Origin: Bacteroidales bacterium
Lineage (GTDB): Bacteria > Bacteroidota > Bacteroidia > Bacteroidales > UBA932
Length of the DNA: 64,000 bases
NCBI GenBank assembly: GCA_017446775.1
Contig: JAFSQE010000022.1
Location: 124,001-188,000, forward strand
Direction of reading: 5' to 3'
Below the pieces are notes generated by a model. The model saw only the letters and a list, made by a program, of their open reading frames with translations. It made no database searches and was not told the DNA's origin. A program made the position numbers and the translations under genes. Positions 8,538 through 17,913 of this stretch are shown one piece after another; positions within the stretch are counted from its first letter, which is position 1; each line of letters starts with the position of its first letter.

Positions 8538-10529
8538 ATGAGAAACCTGAAAATTATGGCTGTAGCATCTGCACTTGGTGTACTGTTTTCTGCCTGCGAC
8601 CGGGATCAGGCTGCGGGTGAGTTCAAATATTGCGTAGACGAGTTTGCCGATATCGGAGTGATAAAGTATCAGATTCCCGACTGGGATTCGCTCTCGTTGC
8701 AGGAAAAAGAGTATGTCTATTATCTGGCAGAGGCGGCAAAATACGGACGCGACATTATCTGGGCGCAGAATTACGAGTATAACCTTCCAATCCGCAAGGC
8801 GCTGGAGACTATTATCAGGGATTACGACGGCGAACGCAGCGGAGAGCAGTGGGAGCAGTTCATGGTGTATGCCAAGCGGGTGTTCTACTCCAACGGTATC
8901 CATCACCACTACGGTGAACACAAGTTTTTCCCCGGTTGTGAAAGGGAATACATGGCAAAGCTGTTTGCATCATGCAGGCAGGACGATAATCTGATTGAGA
9001 TTATCTATAACCCGGACATCGCCCCCGTGCGCAAATACCAGGGAACCGACAAGGATATTATCGTGGCTTCTGCCAACCATCTTTACGATGGAGTGACACA
9101 GGCCGAGGCGGAGCAGTTCTATGCCGATATGGAGGACCCCGACGACCCGTGCCCAATTTCCTATGGCCTTAACAGCAGGCTGATAAAGGCTGCCGACGGC
9201 AATCTGATGGAGCTTAAATACACCACCGACGGCCTTTACGGTGCGGCCCTCACCAAGATTTGTGAGAATCTGGAGCGTGCGGCGCTCGTGGCGCAGAACG
9301 TTGTCCAGAAGCAGATAATTGCCGATCTTGTGGACTATTACCATACCGGCGACCTGCGTCTTTGGGATAAATACAGCATCGAGTGGGCGGAGGATACCAC
9401 ATCCCGCGTAGATTTCATAAACGGTTTCATAGAGGTCTACGGCGACCCGTTGGGACTCAAGGGCAACTTTGAGGCTATGGTCAACTTCAAGGATATCGAG
9501 GCTTCGCAGCGTACCGAGATTCTGAGCGCCAACGCCCAGTGGTTCGAAGACCATTCGCCAATCGACCCCCGTTTCCGCAAAGCCACCGTCAGGGGCGTCT
9601 CGGCCAAGGTTATCAATGCCGCAGTGATTGCCGGTGACGCATACCCATCTACCGCTATCGGCATCAACCTGCCAAATGCTGACTGGATCCGCAAGATGCA
9701 CGGCAGCAAGTCGGTCACCATCGCCAATATTACGGAGGCGTACGACAAGGCCGCGCTGGAGAAGCCCAACAGCATGATGGGCGAGTTTGCGTGGGATGAT
9801 GCAGAGCGGAATCGCATCACCAAGTACGGCTATATCACCAGCAATCTGCACACCGACCTGCACGAGTGCCTGGGACACGGTTCGGGCCAGCTGCTGGACG
9901 GTACCAATCCCAACGCGCTCAAGGAGTACAGCTCCACTCTGGAGGAGGCGCGCGCCGATCTGTTCGCCCTCTACTATCTGGCAGACCCCAAGATGATAGA
10001 ACTGGGCCTGCTTACAGATCCAGAGGCGTACAAGGCAGAATATGACAGTTATATCCGCAACGGTATCTTTACCCAGTTCACCCGCATAGAGCTTGGAAAG
10101 CAGAACACGGAGGCGCATATGCAGAACCGCAAGCTTATTGCTGACTGGTGCTTTGAGAAGGGTGCGGCTGATAATGTTATCGAGATGCGCGTCCGCGACG
10201 GCAAGACCTATTTCGTCATAAACGATTACGTCGCCCTCCGCGGCCTGTTCGCAGAGCTGCTGGCAGAGATACAGCGCATCAAATCGGAGGGCGATTATGC
10301 CGCCGGTCGTGCTTTGGTAGAGAAGTATGCGGTCAATATCGATCCTGGCCTGCACCGCGAAGTGCTGCAGCGCTATGCCGCCCTGGAGCTTAAGCCCTAC
10401 CGTGGATTTGTAAATCCCACCATCGTCCCGGTCGTTAAGAAAGGCAAAGTGGTAGACTACAAGGTAGAGTACTGCGACGATTTCATCGCCCAGCAGCTCG
10501 AGTACGGCGAGAAATACGCAACGTTATAA
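8538..10529 (+). CDS. Dipeptidyl peptidase III (M49), lipoprotein
   Basis: A 663-residue protein. The N-terminus MRNLKIMAVASALGVLFSACDRD is a lipoprotein signal with lipobox FSAC, so it is anchored to a membrane facing the periplasm or surface. The M49 zinc motifs are HECLGH (residues 442-447, the variant known from Bacteroides enzymes rather than HELLGH) and EEARAD (469-474). The family removes dipeptides from the N-terminus of short peptides. The start is chosen at the signal peptide; the reading frame is open much further upstream but overlaps purB. It converges on proA with a 30-nt gap and no obvious strong terminator. A likely role in peptide catabolism is inferred. Confidence 0.92.
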   Translation: MRNLKIMAVASALGVLFSACDRDQAAGEFKYCVDEFADIGVIKYQIPDWDSLSLQEKEYVYYLAEAAKYGRDIIWAQNYEYNLPIRKALETIIRDYDGERSGEQWEQFMVYAKRVFYSNGIHHHYGEHKFFPGCEREYMAKLFASCRQDDNLIEIIYNPDIAPVRKYQGTDKDIIVASANHLYDGVTQAEAEQFYADMEDPDDPCPISYGLNSRLIKAADGNLMELKYTTDGLYGAALTKICENLERAALVAQNVVQKQIIADLVDYYHTGDLRLWDKYSIEWAEDTTSRVDFINGFIEVYGDPLGLKGNFEAMVNFKDIEASQRTEILSANAQWFEDHSPIDPRFRKATVRGVSAKVINAAVIAGDAYPSTAIGINLPNADWIRKMHGSKSVTIANITEAYDKAALEKPNSMMGEFAWDDAERNRITKYGYITSNLHTDLHECLGHGSGQLLDGTNPNALKEYSSTLEEARADLFALYYLADPKMIELGLLTDPEAYKAEYDSYIRNGIFTQFTRIELGKQNTEAHMQNRKLIADWCFEKGAADNVIEMRVRDGKTYFVINDYVALRGLFAELLAEIQRIKSEGDYAAGRALVEKYAVNIDPGLHREVLQRYAALELKPYRGFVNPTIVPVVKKGKVVDYKVEYCDDFIAQQLEYGEKYATL

Positions 10530-10559
10530 GTTGTTTCATTAACGCCACGGGAGTTAGCA

Positions 10560-11804
10560 CTACCAGCGGACCTGGCCGTTGCCGGAGACGATGTATTTGT
10601 AGGTGGTGAGTTCCGGGAGGGCCATGGGGCCGCGGGCGTGGAGTTTCTGGGTGCTGATGCCTATCTCTGCGCCAAAGCCGAACTGGGCGCCGTCGGTAAA
10701 GGCGGTGGAGACGTTGACATAGACGCATGCGGCATCAACCTTTGATGTGAACTTCTCTGCGGCGGCCTCGCTGCGGGTCACGATGCACTCGCTGTGGCCT
10801 GAACCGTATCGGGCGATGTGTGCGATGGCCTCATCGACATCTTCCACAGTGCGGATGCTCATCTTGTAATCGAGCCATTCGCGGCCATAGTCTTCCACGG
10901 ATGCATGCTGCAGCAACTCTGCGGGGTAGTGACCTTGAAGGGCAGCGTACGACTGATCGTCGGCATAGATGACCACATTTTCATCGGGCAGCCGCTTGCA
11001 TATCTCCGGCAGGTCGGCGAGCCGGTCGCGGGCAATCAGCAGGCAGTCCAGCGCGTTGCATACGCTCACGCGACGGGTCTTGGCATTGTAGACTATCTCT
11101 TTGCCCATCGAGGTATTGCCGTCGGAATCGAAATAGGTGTGGCACACCCCTGCACCGGTCTCTATTATGGGTACGGTGGCGTTCTGGCGCACGTAATTGA
11201 TAAGCGAGGCGCTGCCTCGGGGGATAATCACGTCTATCTTTCCGTTGGCGTGCAGCATTGCGTCGGTCACTTCGCGGTCGGCCGGCAACAGTGTGCAGAG
11301 CTCTTTGGGCAGGCCATTCAGGGTTAGGACATCGCCTATCACATCCACTATGGCACGGTTGCTATCGGCGGCGTCGCTGCCCCCCTTGAGCACAGCCACG
11401 TTGCCTGATTTGAAGCACAGGCCGAATACATCGGCTGTGACGTTGGGACGTGCCTCATATATGACTCCCACCACGCCGAACGGCACGCTTACCTTGTCTA
11501 TCTTCATCCCGTTGGGGCGGGTGTGAGACTCCAGGATGCGGTGCAGCGGCGAACGCAGGCCGGCTACGCTGCGCATATCGGCGGTGATGCCCGCAATGCG
11601 TTCCGGGGTGAGTTTGAGACGGTCGTATTTGGGATTATCAGGGTCCATCCTGAACAGATCCTCTTTGTTGGCGTCCAGGATGTAGCGGGTGTTGGCATCG
11701 ATGGCTGCGGCCACCTGGAGCAGCACCTTGCTTACCTGATGGTCGCTCATCGAGGCGATGACGCCTGCAGCCTCTTTTGCCCGTGATAATAACTCTGTTA
11801 TCAT
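10560..11804 (-). CDS. proA: Glutamate-5-semialdehyde dehydrogenase (gamma-glutamyl phosphate reductase)
   Basis: A 414-residue protein starting [19 protein letters not shown]. It has the aldehyde dehydrogenase fold with the ProA signatures [44 protein letters not shown] and the catalytic cysteine in [13 protein letters not shown]. It reduces gamma-glutamyl phosphate to glutamate semialdehyde, the second step of proline synthesis. Its ATG overlaps the proB stop codon (ATGA), so translation of the two is coupled. It is the last gene of a proC-proB-proA operon. Confidence 0.97.
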   Translation of the reverse strand: MITELLSRAKEAAGVIASMSDHQVSKVLLQVAAAIDANTRYILDANKEDLFRMDPDNPKYDRLKLTPERIAGITADMRSVAGLRSPLHRILESHTRPNGMKIDKVSVPFGVVGVIYEARPNVTADVFGLCFKSGNVAVLKGGSDAADSNRAIVDVIGDVLTLNGLPKELCTLLPADREVTDAMLHANGKIDVIIPRGSASLINYVRQNATVPIIETGAGVCHTYFDSDGNTSMGKEIVYNAKTRRVSVCNALDCLLIARDRLADLPEICKRLPDENVVIYADDQSYAALQGHYPAELLQHASVEDYGREWLDYKMSIRTVEDVDEAIAHIARYGSGHSECIVTRSEAAAEKFTSKVDAACVYVNVSTAFTDGAQFGFGAEIGISTQKLHARGPMALPELTTYKYIVSGNGQVRW

Positions 11805-12880
11805 ACCTGCTCGATATAAAGGTAATCGTAATGTACAAATTCCCTGGCGTTGCGGCGCCCCATCTGTGTCCGGGCGGTTTCGGCATCGCAGTTGGCCCTG
11901 CCTACGGCGATGCAACGCCCCTCGGGCGAAAGAATCTTCACGATATCGTCCTTTTCAAAGTCACCCTCTACTGCTGTTATGCCTATCGGAAGAAGCGATG
12001 TCGCTCCTCCACCCAGAAGCGCTTCCGCAGCCCCGGCATTGACGGTGACGCTCCCCTTGGCGAATCCGCCGCTATGGGCTATCCACATTTTTACGCCGGA
12101 AATAGGTTTCTCGGACGCTCGGAACATAGTGTATGGGAGGTCCCTGCTGCCGGAGGCAATGGCGCCCAGGATGCCGTCCCTCTTGCCGCACGCTATCGCC
12201 ACCGGAATCCCCTCCATGGCCAGTTTGCGGGCAATCGCATATTTGGTACGCATCCCGCCGCGTCCCCGGGACGATTTTGTATTCAGGATAAATTGCTCAG
12301 CGACATCGCTGCCGGGCGCGATCTCTGCTAGCAGTTCGCTGCCGCTATCGGCTGGGTCGCCTGTAAAGATGCCATCCACATCGGAGAGGATAATCAGCAG
12401 CCTGGCATCCATCATGGTGGCCACCATTCCGGAGAGCTCGTCGTTGTCGGTGAACATCAGCTCGGTTAGGGAGATGGTGTCGTTCTCGTTCACGATAGGA
12501 ATCACACCGGAGGCGAGCATCACCTCCATGCAGTGTTTCTGGTTGAGGTATTGATGCCTGGTAGAGAGGCTCTCTTTGGTGGTGAGCACCTGCCCGCACT
12601 CCAGGCCGCGCTCTTTGAAGAGCTGGTAATAGGTGTGCATCAGTTTGGTCTGCCCCACGGCAGAGTACAGCTGGCGGGCAGAGACTGTGTCCATCGGAGT
12701 GCTTGTGCCCAGCGAGTCGCGGCCAAAGGCCACTGCGCCGGAGGATATCAGAATCACCTCGTTGCCCTGGCGGCGGAGGTCACATACCTGGTCTACCAGC
12801 GCAGAAATTCGGGTGAAATCTATGCTGCCGTCGCCGCGGGTGAGCACGTTGCTGCCTATTTTAACTGCTATGCGATCCAT
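11801..12880 (-). CDS. proB: Glutamate 5-kinase with PUA domain
   Basis: A 359-residue protein starting [19 protein letters not shown]. The amino-acid kinase domain (about residues 1-255) shows [14 protein letters not shown], the VNENDTISL segment and a GRGGMRTK loop. The C-terminal PUA domain (about 270-359) includes [18 protein letters not shown]. It phosphorylates glutamate in the first step of proline synthesis and is normally feedback-inhibited by proline. It follows proC after a 24-nt gap and overlaps proA by 4 nt. Confidence 0.96.
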   Translation of the reverse strand: MDRIAVKIGSNVLTRGDGSIDFTRISALVDQVCDLRRQGNEVILISSGAVAFGRDSLGTSTPMDTVSARQLYSAVGQTKLMHTYYQLFKERGLECGQVLTTKESLSTRHQYLNQKHCMEVMLASGVIPIVNENDTISLTELMFTDNDELSGMVATMMDARLLIILSDVDGIFTGDPADSGSELLAEIAPGSDVAEQFILNTKSSRGRGGMRTKYAIARKLAMEGIPVAIACGKRDGILGAIASGSRDLPYTMFRASEKPISGVKMWIAHSGGFAKGSVTVNAGAAEALLGGGATSLLPIGITAVEGDFEKDDIVKILSPEGRCIAVGRANCDAETARTQMGRRNAREFVHYDYLYIEQV

Positions 12881-12904
12881 ACGCTCCTGTTTCGCAAACC
12901 AAAA

Positions 12905-13687
12905 CTATCTGCTGGCTTTCAGACCCGCTATTACAGCGTGGCTGAAGCCCTCCTTTTCCATCTCGTTAAGTCCTTTTATGGTGATGCCGCCGGGTGTGGT
13001 CACCTTGTCTATGGCATCTTCCGGTTGCTCGCCGCTGGCAATCAGCAGGTCGGTGGCTCCCTTTACGGTGTTGAGAACGATATCGCGGGCATCAGCTGCC
13101 CTGAAACCGAGTTCGATGCCCCCCTCCATCGCAGCGCGGATGTAACGCATTGCGTAGGCGATGCCGCAGGAGGCCAGCGCCGTGCCGGCAGCCATCTTCT
13201 CTTCTTCAATCAGCATTGCATGTCCCAGAGCATCAAACAGCTGCACGATGCGTGCGGTGCGCTCCGGGGTGGAGTTGCACTCAGACACGAAAGTCATGCT
13301 GCTGCCAACCTCTATCGCCGTGTTCGGAATCACGCGGAACAATGTTGCATCTGTATTCTGCAGATAGCCCTTGAGGGTGTCGAAGCTTACGTCGGCGGCG
13401 ATGCTTACAAGGTCCTGCCGGCCGGTGTCGATAAGGTCGCGGATCTCGGCTAAAGAGGCCTCCACGCACCACGGCTTTACCGAAAGCACTATGATGTCTG
13501 CGCCGTCGGCCGCCTCGCGGCTGCTCAGGGTGATGTCAATGTCCTTATTGAACTCTTTCAGGCGGGCGAGTTTCTCTTTGTTATGGTCGCAGCAAACAAT
13601 GTCCTTTCCGGCAAGGACCCCTTTGCCGACCAGGCCGCGCGCAATCGCGCCGCCCATATTTCCACATCCTATAAAAGCGATTTTCAT
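12905..13687 (-). CDS. proC: Pyrroline-5-carboxylate reductase
   Basis: A 260-residue protein starting MKIAFIGCGNMGGAIARGL, the Rossmann NAD(P)-binding motif, and ending in the ProC signature TTPGGITIKGLNEMEKEGF. It reduces pyrroline-5-carboxylate to proline, the last step of the pathway. Having all three proline genes in one minus-strand cluster is a complete glutamate-to-proline route. The predicted -7 box ends only four bases before the ATG, so the transcript may be leaderless. Confidence 0.96.
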   Translation of the reverse strand: MKIAFIGCGNMGGAIARGLVGKGVLAGKDIVCCDHNKEKLARLKEFNKDIDITLSSREAADGADIIVLSVKPWCVEASLAEIRDLIDTGRQDLVSIAADVSFDTLKGYLQNTDATLFRVIPNTAIEVGSSMTFVSECNSTPERTARIVQLFDALGHAMLIEEEKMAAGTALASCGIAYAMRYIRAAMEGGIELGFRAADARDIVLNTVKGATDLLIASGEQPEDAIDKVTTPGGITIKGLNEMEKEGFSHAVIAGLKASR

Positions 13688-13691
13688 ACTG

Positions 13692-13699
13692 CAAAGTTA
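13692..13699 (-). promoter_or_regulatory. Predicted -7 box of proCBA
   Basis: TAACTTTG on the minus strand. Only four bases separate it from the proC ATG (13687), which places the transcription start at or next to the start codon. Confidence 0.5.
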
Positions 13700-13711
13700 T
13701 CTTTTTCTTGC

Positions 13712-13719
13712 TAAATTTG
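13712..13719 (+). promoter_or_regulatory. Predicted -7 box of the first GH78 gene
   Basis: TAAATTTG, five bases before the ATG at 13725 (a second ATG follows at once). This suggests a leaderless or nearly leaderless mRNA. Confidence 0.5.
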
Positions 13720-13724
13720 TCCCT

Positions 13725-16343
13725 ATGATGAAAAAACTCCTTGCCATACTGTTTCTTGCGGCAGCAATTCCCGCCGCAGCAAAAGTCAATGTGACATCAC
13801 TAAAGGTCAACCATCTGCTGGAACCCACCGGCATCACCGGTAACCCCTCGTTCAGCTGGATCGGCGTCAGCGACCGCAAATGCGACCTGCAGAGCGCATA
13901 CGAAATCAAGGTGTATGACGTGGACGGCCGCACCGTCTGGAGCACAGGCAAAGTGCTGTCGGACAATTCCGTAGCTGTTAAATATGAAGGGCCGGCCCTC
14001 AAATCCGCCAGCCGGTATACCTGGCATGTGCGCATCTGGGATTCGGAGGGGAATGCCAGCCGCTGGAGCGCAAAGCAGACCTTCCTGACAGGTCTGGAAA
14101 AGGACGGTTGGATGGCAAAGTGGATTGTCCCCCCTATGAGCGAAGCCTCGCCACTGCTGCGCGGCACTTTCACCGTGAAAAAGCCCGTCAAATGTGCCTT
14201 GGCATATTTCACGGCCCACGGCGTTTACGAGCCTTTCTTGAACGGTGCAAAGGTTGGAGAGTCGTTCATGGCTCCCGGCTATACCAGCTATAACCATCAC
14301 CTTATGTATCAGACGTACGACATCACGGATTTACTGCATCGTGGCGATAATGCCGTGGGGGCGGAACTCTCGCGCGGCTGGTACCTGAGTATGATGGGGT
14401 GGACCGATCCGGCCCAGTACCGCTACAATTTCAAGGAGCAGCAATGGGCGCTTCTGGCGCAGATTGTAATTACCTATAAAGACGGCACTCAGGAGATTGT
14501 GGGTACCGATGATAGTTGGAAAACCGCAACCGGCGGCGTGCTGCACAGCACCATATACGACGGCGAGACCTTTGATGCTGCCAGGGTGCATCAGGGATGG
14601 TGCACAGCATCTTTCAACGATGCTGCCTGGACCCCGGTAGCGGTTGCGGAGTATGGCTATGACAATCTGGCCCCGCAGGAGAACGAGCCGGTAAAGGTAG
14701 AGCAGACTCTGGATGCCAAGGGGCTTATAGTGACCCCGGAAGGTGAACTGGTGATAGACTTTGGCCAGAACCTTGTTGGCAGCGAGGTGATAACTTTTGC
14801 CGGCAGGCCCGGACAGGAAATTACCGTTTCGCATGCAGAAGTGCTGGACGAGAACGGCAACTTCTACACCCACAACCTGCGCAGCGCCAAGGCGCAGAGT
14901 AAATATATCTGCGACGGCACAAGGCGCGAATATACCACCCGCTTCACCTTTTACGGCTTCCGGTTCATCAAGATAGAAGGCATTGCGCAGGAAGATATCA
15001 ACCTGGACGATTTCAAGGCGCAGGTACGTTTTTCCGATATGGAGCCCACCGGCAGTTTTGTCTGCTCCGACGGGCGCGTAAATCAGCTCCAGAGCAACAT
15101 ACAGTGGGGCCTGCGCGGCAACTTTGTGGATGTTCCCACCGACTGTCCGCAGCGCGACGAACGCCTGGGCTGGACGGGCGATGCCGAGTTATTTGCCCGT
15201 ACCGCCACCTTCAACCGCGGCACATACGCCTTCTACAGCAAGTGGCTCAAGGATCTGGCATTTGACCAGTGGCCCGACGGTCAGGTTACCGACATAGTGC
15301 CTATGGTCCACGGTCTGGTTGGCGCCGGACACGTCGGTTGGGCCGATGCTGCCACCATTATCCCATGGACGGTCTATATGGCATACGGCGATCGTCAGAT
15401 CCTTGAAGATCAGTACGAAAGTATGAAACGGTGGGTCGATTATATAGTCGGTGCCGCCGGCGACAGCTTCCTCTGGAACACTGGCTGGCACTACGGTGAC
15501 TGGCTCGCATTCGACGTGGACAACGACGTGGCAGGACGCTCTTCTGTAACATACGTGCCGCTGCTTCAGCAGTGCCACTTTGCCAATTCCGCCACAATTA
15601 TGGCAGATGCAGCCAGGGTGCTGGGCCGCACAGAAGACGAGGCTTATTACCGCAACGTGGCCGCCCGTGCCCGCGAGGCCTTCTGCAAAAGCTATATGAC
15701 TGCCGACGGCCATCTGGTGTCGCATACCCAGACGGCATATGTGGTTGCGCTGGCATACGATATGGTTCCGGAGGATATGCGCCCGCTGCTGGCCGCCAAC
15801 CTGAAGGAGAGGGTAGACAGCTACGGCCACATCACCACCGGCTTCCTTGGTACATCGCACATCACCACCGCCTTGACCGCCTGCGGCCTGGACGAGACTG
15901 CCTATAAACTGCTGCTGCACGAGGGTTACCCGGGTTGGCTATATCCCGTGACCATGGGTGCCACCACCATCTGGGAGCGCTGGAACTCCATGATGCCGGA
16001 CAGGACTATCCCGGACAACGGAATGAACTCCTTCAACCACTATTCTTACGGCGCCATCGGAGACTGGCTCTACCGCGAGGCGGCTGGAATCAAGGAGGCG
16101 GAGCCCGGATTCAAGAGAATCTGCATCAAGCCCCATCCCGGAGGCGGCATCAGCTTTATGCGGGCAGAGCAGCAAACGCCTTATGGAAAGGTCGTATCGC
16201 TCTGGACTCTGGAGGGAAACAAATTCTATCTGGAGGTGGAGATACCTTTCAATACCACGGTAGAGATTTATCTCCCTTCTGCCGACGGTTACCGCCGTCT
16301 TGTAACAGGCAGCGGCAAGCATTATTTATCAAGCGAAATGTAG
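13725..16343 (+). CDS. Alpha-L-rhamnosidase, GH78 family (first copy)
   Basis: An 872-residue protein starting MMKKLLAILFLAAAIPAAAKV, a type I signal peptide, so exported. It shows the GH78 arrangement: an N-terminal Ig-like domain (SWIGVSDRKCDLQSAYEIKV), beta-sandwich domains with NGAKVG and the ELSRGWY segment, then an (alpha/alpha)6 barrel. The catalytic region around residues 469-488 reads VPTDCPQRDERLGWTGDAE, with the acidic residues expected for the inverting mechanism, and a C-terminal GGGISFMRAEQQTPYGKV region closes the fold. The family removes terminal alpha-L-rhamnose from glycans or plant glycosides. It is followed 33 nt later by the cytochrome-SUMF1 gene, which has its own -7 box. 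A second, clearly distinct GH78 lies at 54280. Confidence 0.93.
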   Translation: MMKKLLAILFLAAAIPAAAKVNVTSLKVNHLLEPTGITGNPSFSWIGVSDRKCDLQSAYEIKVYDVDGRTVWSTGKVLSDNSVAVKYEGPALKSASRYTWHVRIWDSEGNASRWSAKQTFLTGLEKDGWMAKWIVPPMSEASPLLRGTFTVKKPVKCALAYFTAHGVYEPFLNGAKVGESFMAPGYTSYNHHLMYQTYDITDLLHRGDNAVGAELSRGWYLSMMGWTDPAQYRYNFKEQQWALLAQIVITYKDGTQEIVGTDDSWKTATGGVLHSTIYDGETFDAARVHQGWCTASFNDAAWTPVAVAEYGYDNLAPQENEPVKVEQTLDAKGLIVTPEGELVIDFGQNLVGSEVITFAGRPGQEITVSHAEVLDENGNFYTHNLRSAKAQSKYICDGTRREYTTRFTFYGFRFIKIEGIAQEDINLDDFKAQVRFSDMEPTGSFVCSDGRVNQLQSNIQWGLRGNFVDVPTDCPQRDERLGWTGDAELFARTATFNRGTYAFYSKWLKDLAFDQWPDGQVTDIVPMVHGLVGAGHVGWADAATIIPWTVYMAYGDRQILEDQYESMKRWVDYIVGAAGDSFLWNTGWHYGDWLAFDVDNDVAGRSSVTYVPLLQQCHFANSATIMADAARVLGRTEDEAYYRNVAARAREAFCKSYMTADGHLVSHTQTAYVVALAYDMVPEDMRPLLAANLKERVDSYGHITTGFLGTSHITTALTACGLDETAYKLLLHEGYPGWLYPVTMGATTIWERWNSMMPDRTIPDNGMNSFNHYSYGAIGDWLYREAAGIKEAEPGFKRICIKPHPGGGISFMRAEQQTPYGKVVSLWTLEGNKFYLEVEIPFNTTVEIYLPSADGYRRLVTGSGKHYLSSEM

Positions 16344-16364
16344 CGAAATATCAATTTTGTTTGA

Positions 16365-16372
16365 TAAATTTG
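16365..16372 (+). promoter_or_regulatory. Predicted -7 box of the cytochrome-SUMF1 operon
   Basis: TAAATTTG, four bases before the ATG at 16377. No -33 match and no Shine-Dalgarno are seen. Confidence 0.45.
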
Positions 16373-16376
16373 CACG

Positions 16377-17900
16377 ATGCGCAATAAGAAAATAGTTTGG
16401 TTCACGCTGGGTGGCTTCGTGCTGGGTTTCGCCCTGATGATATTTCTGAACTCGTTCTATGTAAAGAGTTCGTCCAATGAGAGTTGCATGTCGTGCCACG
16501 TGCACACCTATGCCGATTCTACATGGATGCTATCCATGCATTACCGCAATTCCAGCGGCACCGTGACCGATTGCGCCGATTGCCATCTCCCCGCAGGCAC
16601 CCCCTCCGAGCATTTTATGGCCAAGGCAAGGATGGGTACCAAGGATCTGTTCAGCTATATCTTCAAGAGCAAAGAGAAGATAAACTGGGAGGCGAAGCGG
16701 GAACTGGATTATGCCAGGAAAATCGTTTTCAACTCATCCTGCAAGAAGTGTCATGCCGACATCTTCCCGGAAGGAATCTCAGATGACGCGGTTATAAGCC
16801 ACCTCTATTACGAGGAGCATGAGAAGGACTACAACCTGCAGTGTATCAACTGCCATCTAGACGCCGGCCACTACAACCCCAGCTACCAGCACGGCCACAA
16901 CCTGGCCGGATACGACGACAGCATGCCCGATATTGAGCCTTATGCAGAGGCGGCAACAGTGACAAAATTCGAAAACTATACAGAGACAGTCCCCGGCACT
17001 GTCTGCGCAATAAACATGCTGGCCATCCCCGGCGGTACGTTTGAGATGGGTTCGCCGGAGAGTGAGCCTTTCCGCAAGGCAGACGAGGGTCCGGTGCGCA
17101 AGGTCACCGTCTCCGACTTCTTCATGAGCGAAGTGGAGGTCACCTGGACGCAGTACTGGGCTTTCTTCCTGGAGACCCAGTCGCCGGGCCGCACATCGCC
17201 AAGTAAGATATATGCCAACAACACCCGTGAGGATATCGATGCCGTGAGCGGACCCACCCCTCCATACGGCGCGCCCGACCAGGGCTGGGGCAGGGGCGAC
17301 CGCCCGGCAATCACCATGACCCACTACGGCGCAGAAACTTTCTGCCAGTGGCTCAGCCTTAAGACGGGACGTAAATATCGCCTGCCGACAGAAGCGGAGT
17401 GGGAATACGCTGCCCGCGGCGGCACAGTGACGCCCTACTATTTTGAAGGAAATCCCAGGAAACTCTCTGCGGCAACGTTTAAAAACAAGCTGTTCGGCAC
17501 GGATACTGCAGTCATATCAAGCAATGTGTATTATGCTCAGAACAGCCATAACCGCACCGGCCTGCCACAGGATGTGCAGGCAAACCCGTTTGGCCTGAAG
17601 AATATGCTTGGTAACGTTATGGAGTACTGCTCAGACTGGTATGCAGAAGACGCATACAGCCGCATGGCCGACGGCGCGGTTGACCCCAGGGGTCCCGAGA
17701 CGGGCAGTGAGTATGTGGTTCGTGGCGGGTACTATCTTTCAGATGCTGCCGATCTGCGTTGCGCCGCCCGCTCCCACACCGAGCACGATGCGTGGCTGCA
17801 CACCGACCCGCAGATACCCAAGAGCATCTGGTGGTATTCAGATATCAAGGGGATAGGATTCCGCGTGGTGTGCGAAGTCCCGGAAGAATTGAAACAATAA
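16377..17900 (+). CDS. Tetraheme NapC/NirT-type cytochrome c fused to a SUMF1 (FGE-sulfatase) domain
   Basis: A 507-residue protein. An N-terminal membrane anchor (about residues 6-28) is followed by four CxxCH heme sites: CMSCH (37-41), CADCH (66-70), CKKCH (122-126) and CINCH (156-160), in the NapC/NirT/NrfH style. This type of domain normally takes electrons from menaquinol to periplasmic reductases. From about residue 210 the protein continues as a SUMF1/formylglycine-generating-enzyme fold (IPGGTFEMGSPESEP, YRLPTEAEWEYAARGG, GNVMEYCSDWY, YVVRGGYY, GFRVVCE). The cysteine pair used by true sulfatase-activating enzymes is missing: after RGG the sequence is YYLSDAADLRCAARS. So formylglycine formation is unlikely, and a binding, scaffold or other redox role is more plausible. 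It is first in a compact trio, 13 nt before the oxidoreductase gene. Confidence 0.85.
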   Translation: MRNKKIVWFTLGGFVLGFALMIFLNSFYVKSSSNESCMSCHVHTYADSTWMLSMHYRNSSGTVTDCADCHLPAGTPSEHFMAKARMGTKDLFSYIFKSKEKINWEAKRELDYARKIVFNSSCKKCHADIFPEGISDDAVISHLYYEEHEKDYNLQCINCHLDAGHYNPSYQHGHNLAGYDDSMPDIEPYAEAATVTKFENYTETVPGTVCAINMLAIPGGTFEMGSPESEPFRKADEGPVRKVTVSDFFMSEVEVTWTQYWAFFLETQSPGRTSPSKIYANNTREDIDAVSGPTPPYGAPDQGWGRGDRPAITMTHYGAETFCQWLSLKTGRKYRLPTEAEWEYAARGGTVTPYYFEGNPRKLSAATFKNKLFGTDTAVISSNVYYAQNSHNRTGLPQDVQANPFGLKNMLGNVMEYCSDWYAEDAYSRMADGAVDPRGPETGSEYVVRGGYYLSDAADLRCAARSHTEHDAWLHTDPQIPKSIWWYSDIKGIGFRVVCEVPEELKQ

Positions 17901-17913
17901 ATTACATACAGTT

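Noticed and set aside
8970-10355. Long antisense reading frame over the DPP III gene, and similar ones over clpB and the GH123-like gene
   Set aside because: They mirror strong coding genes in GC-rich DNA, have no starts with signals, and show no recognisable family.
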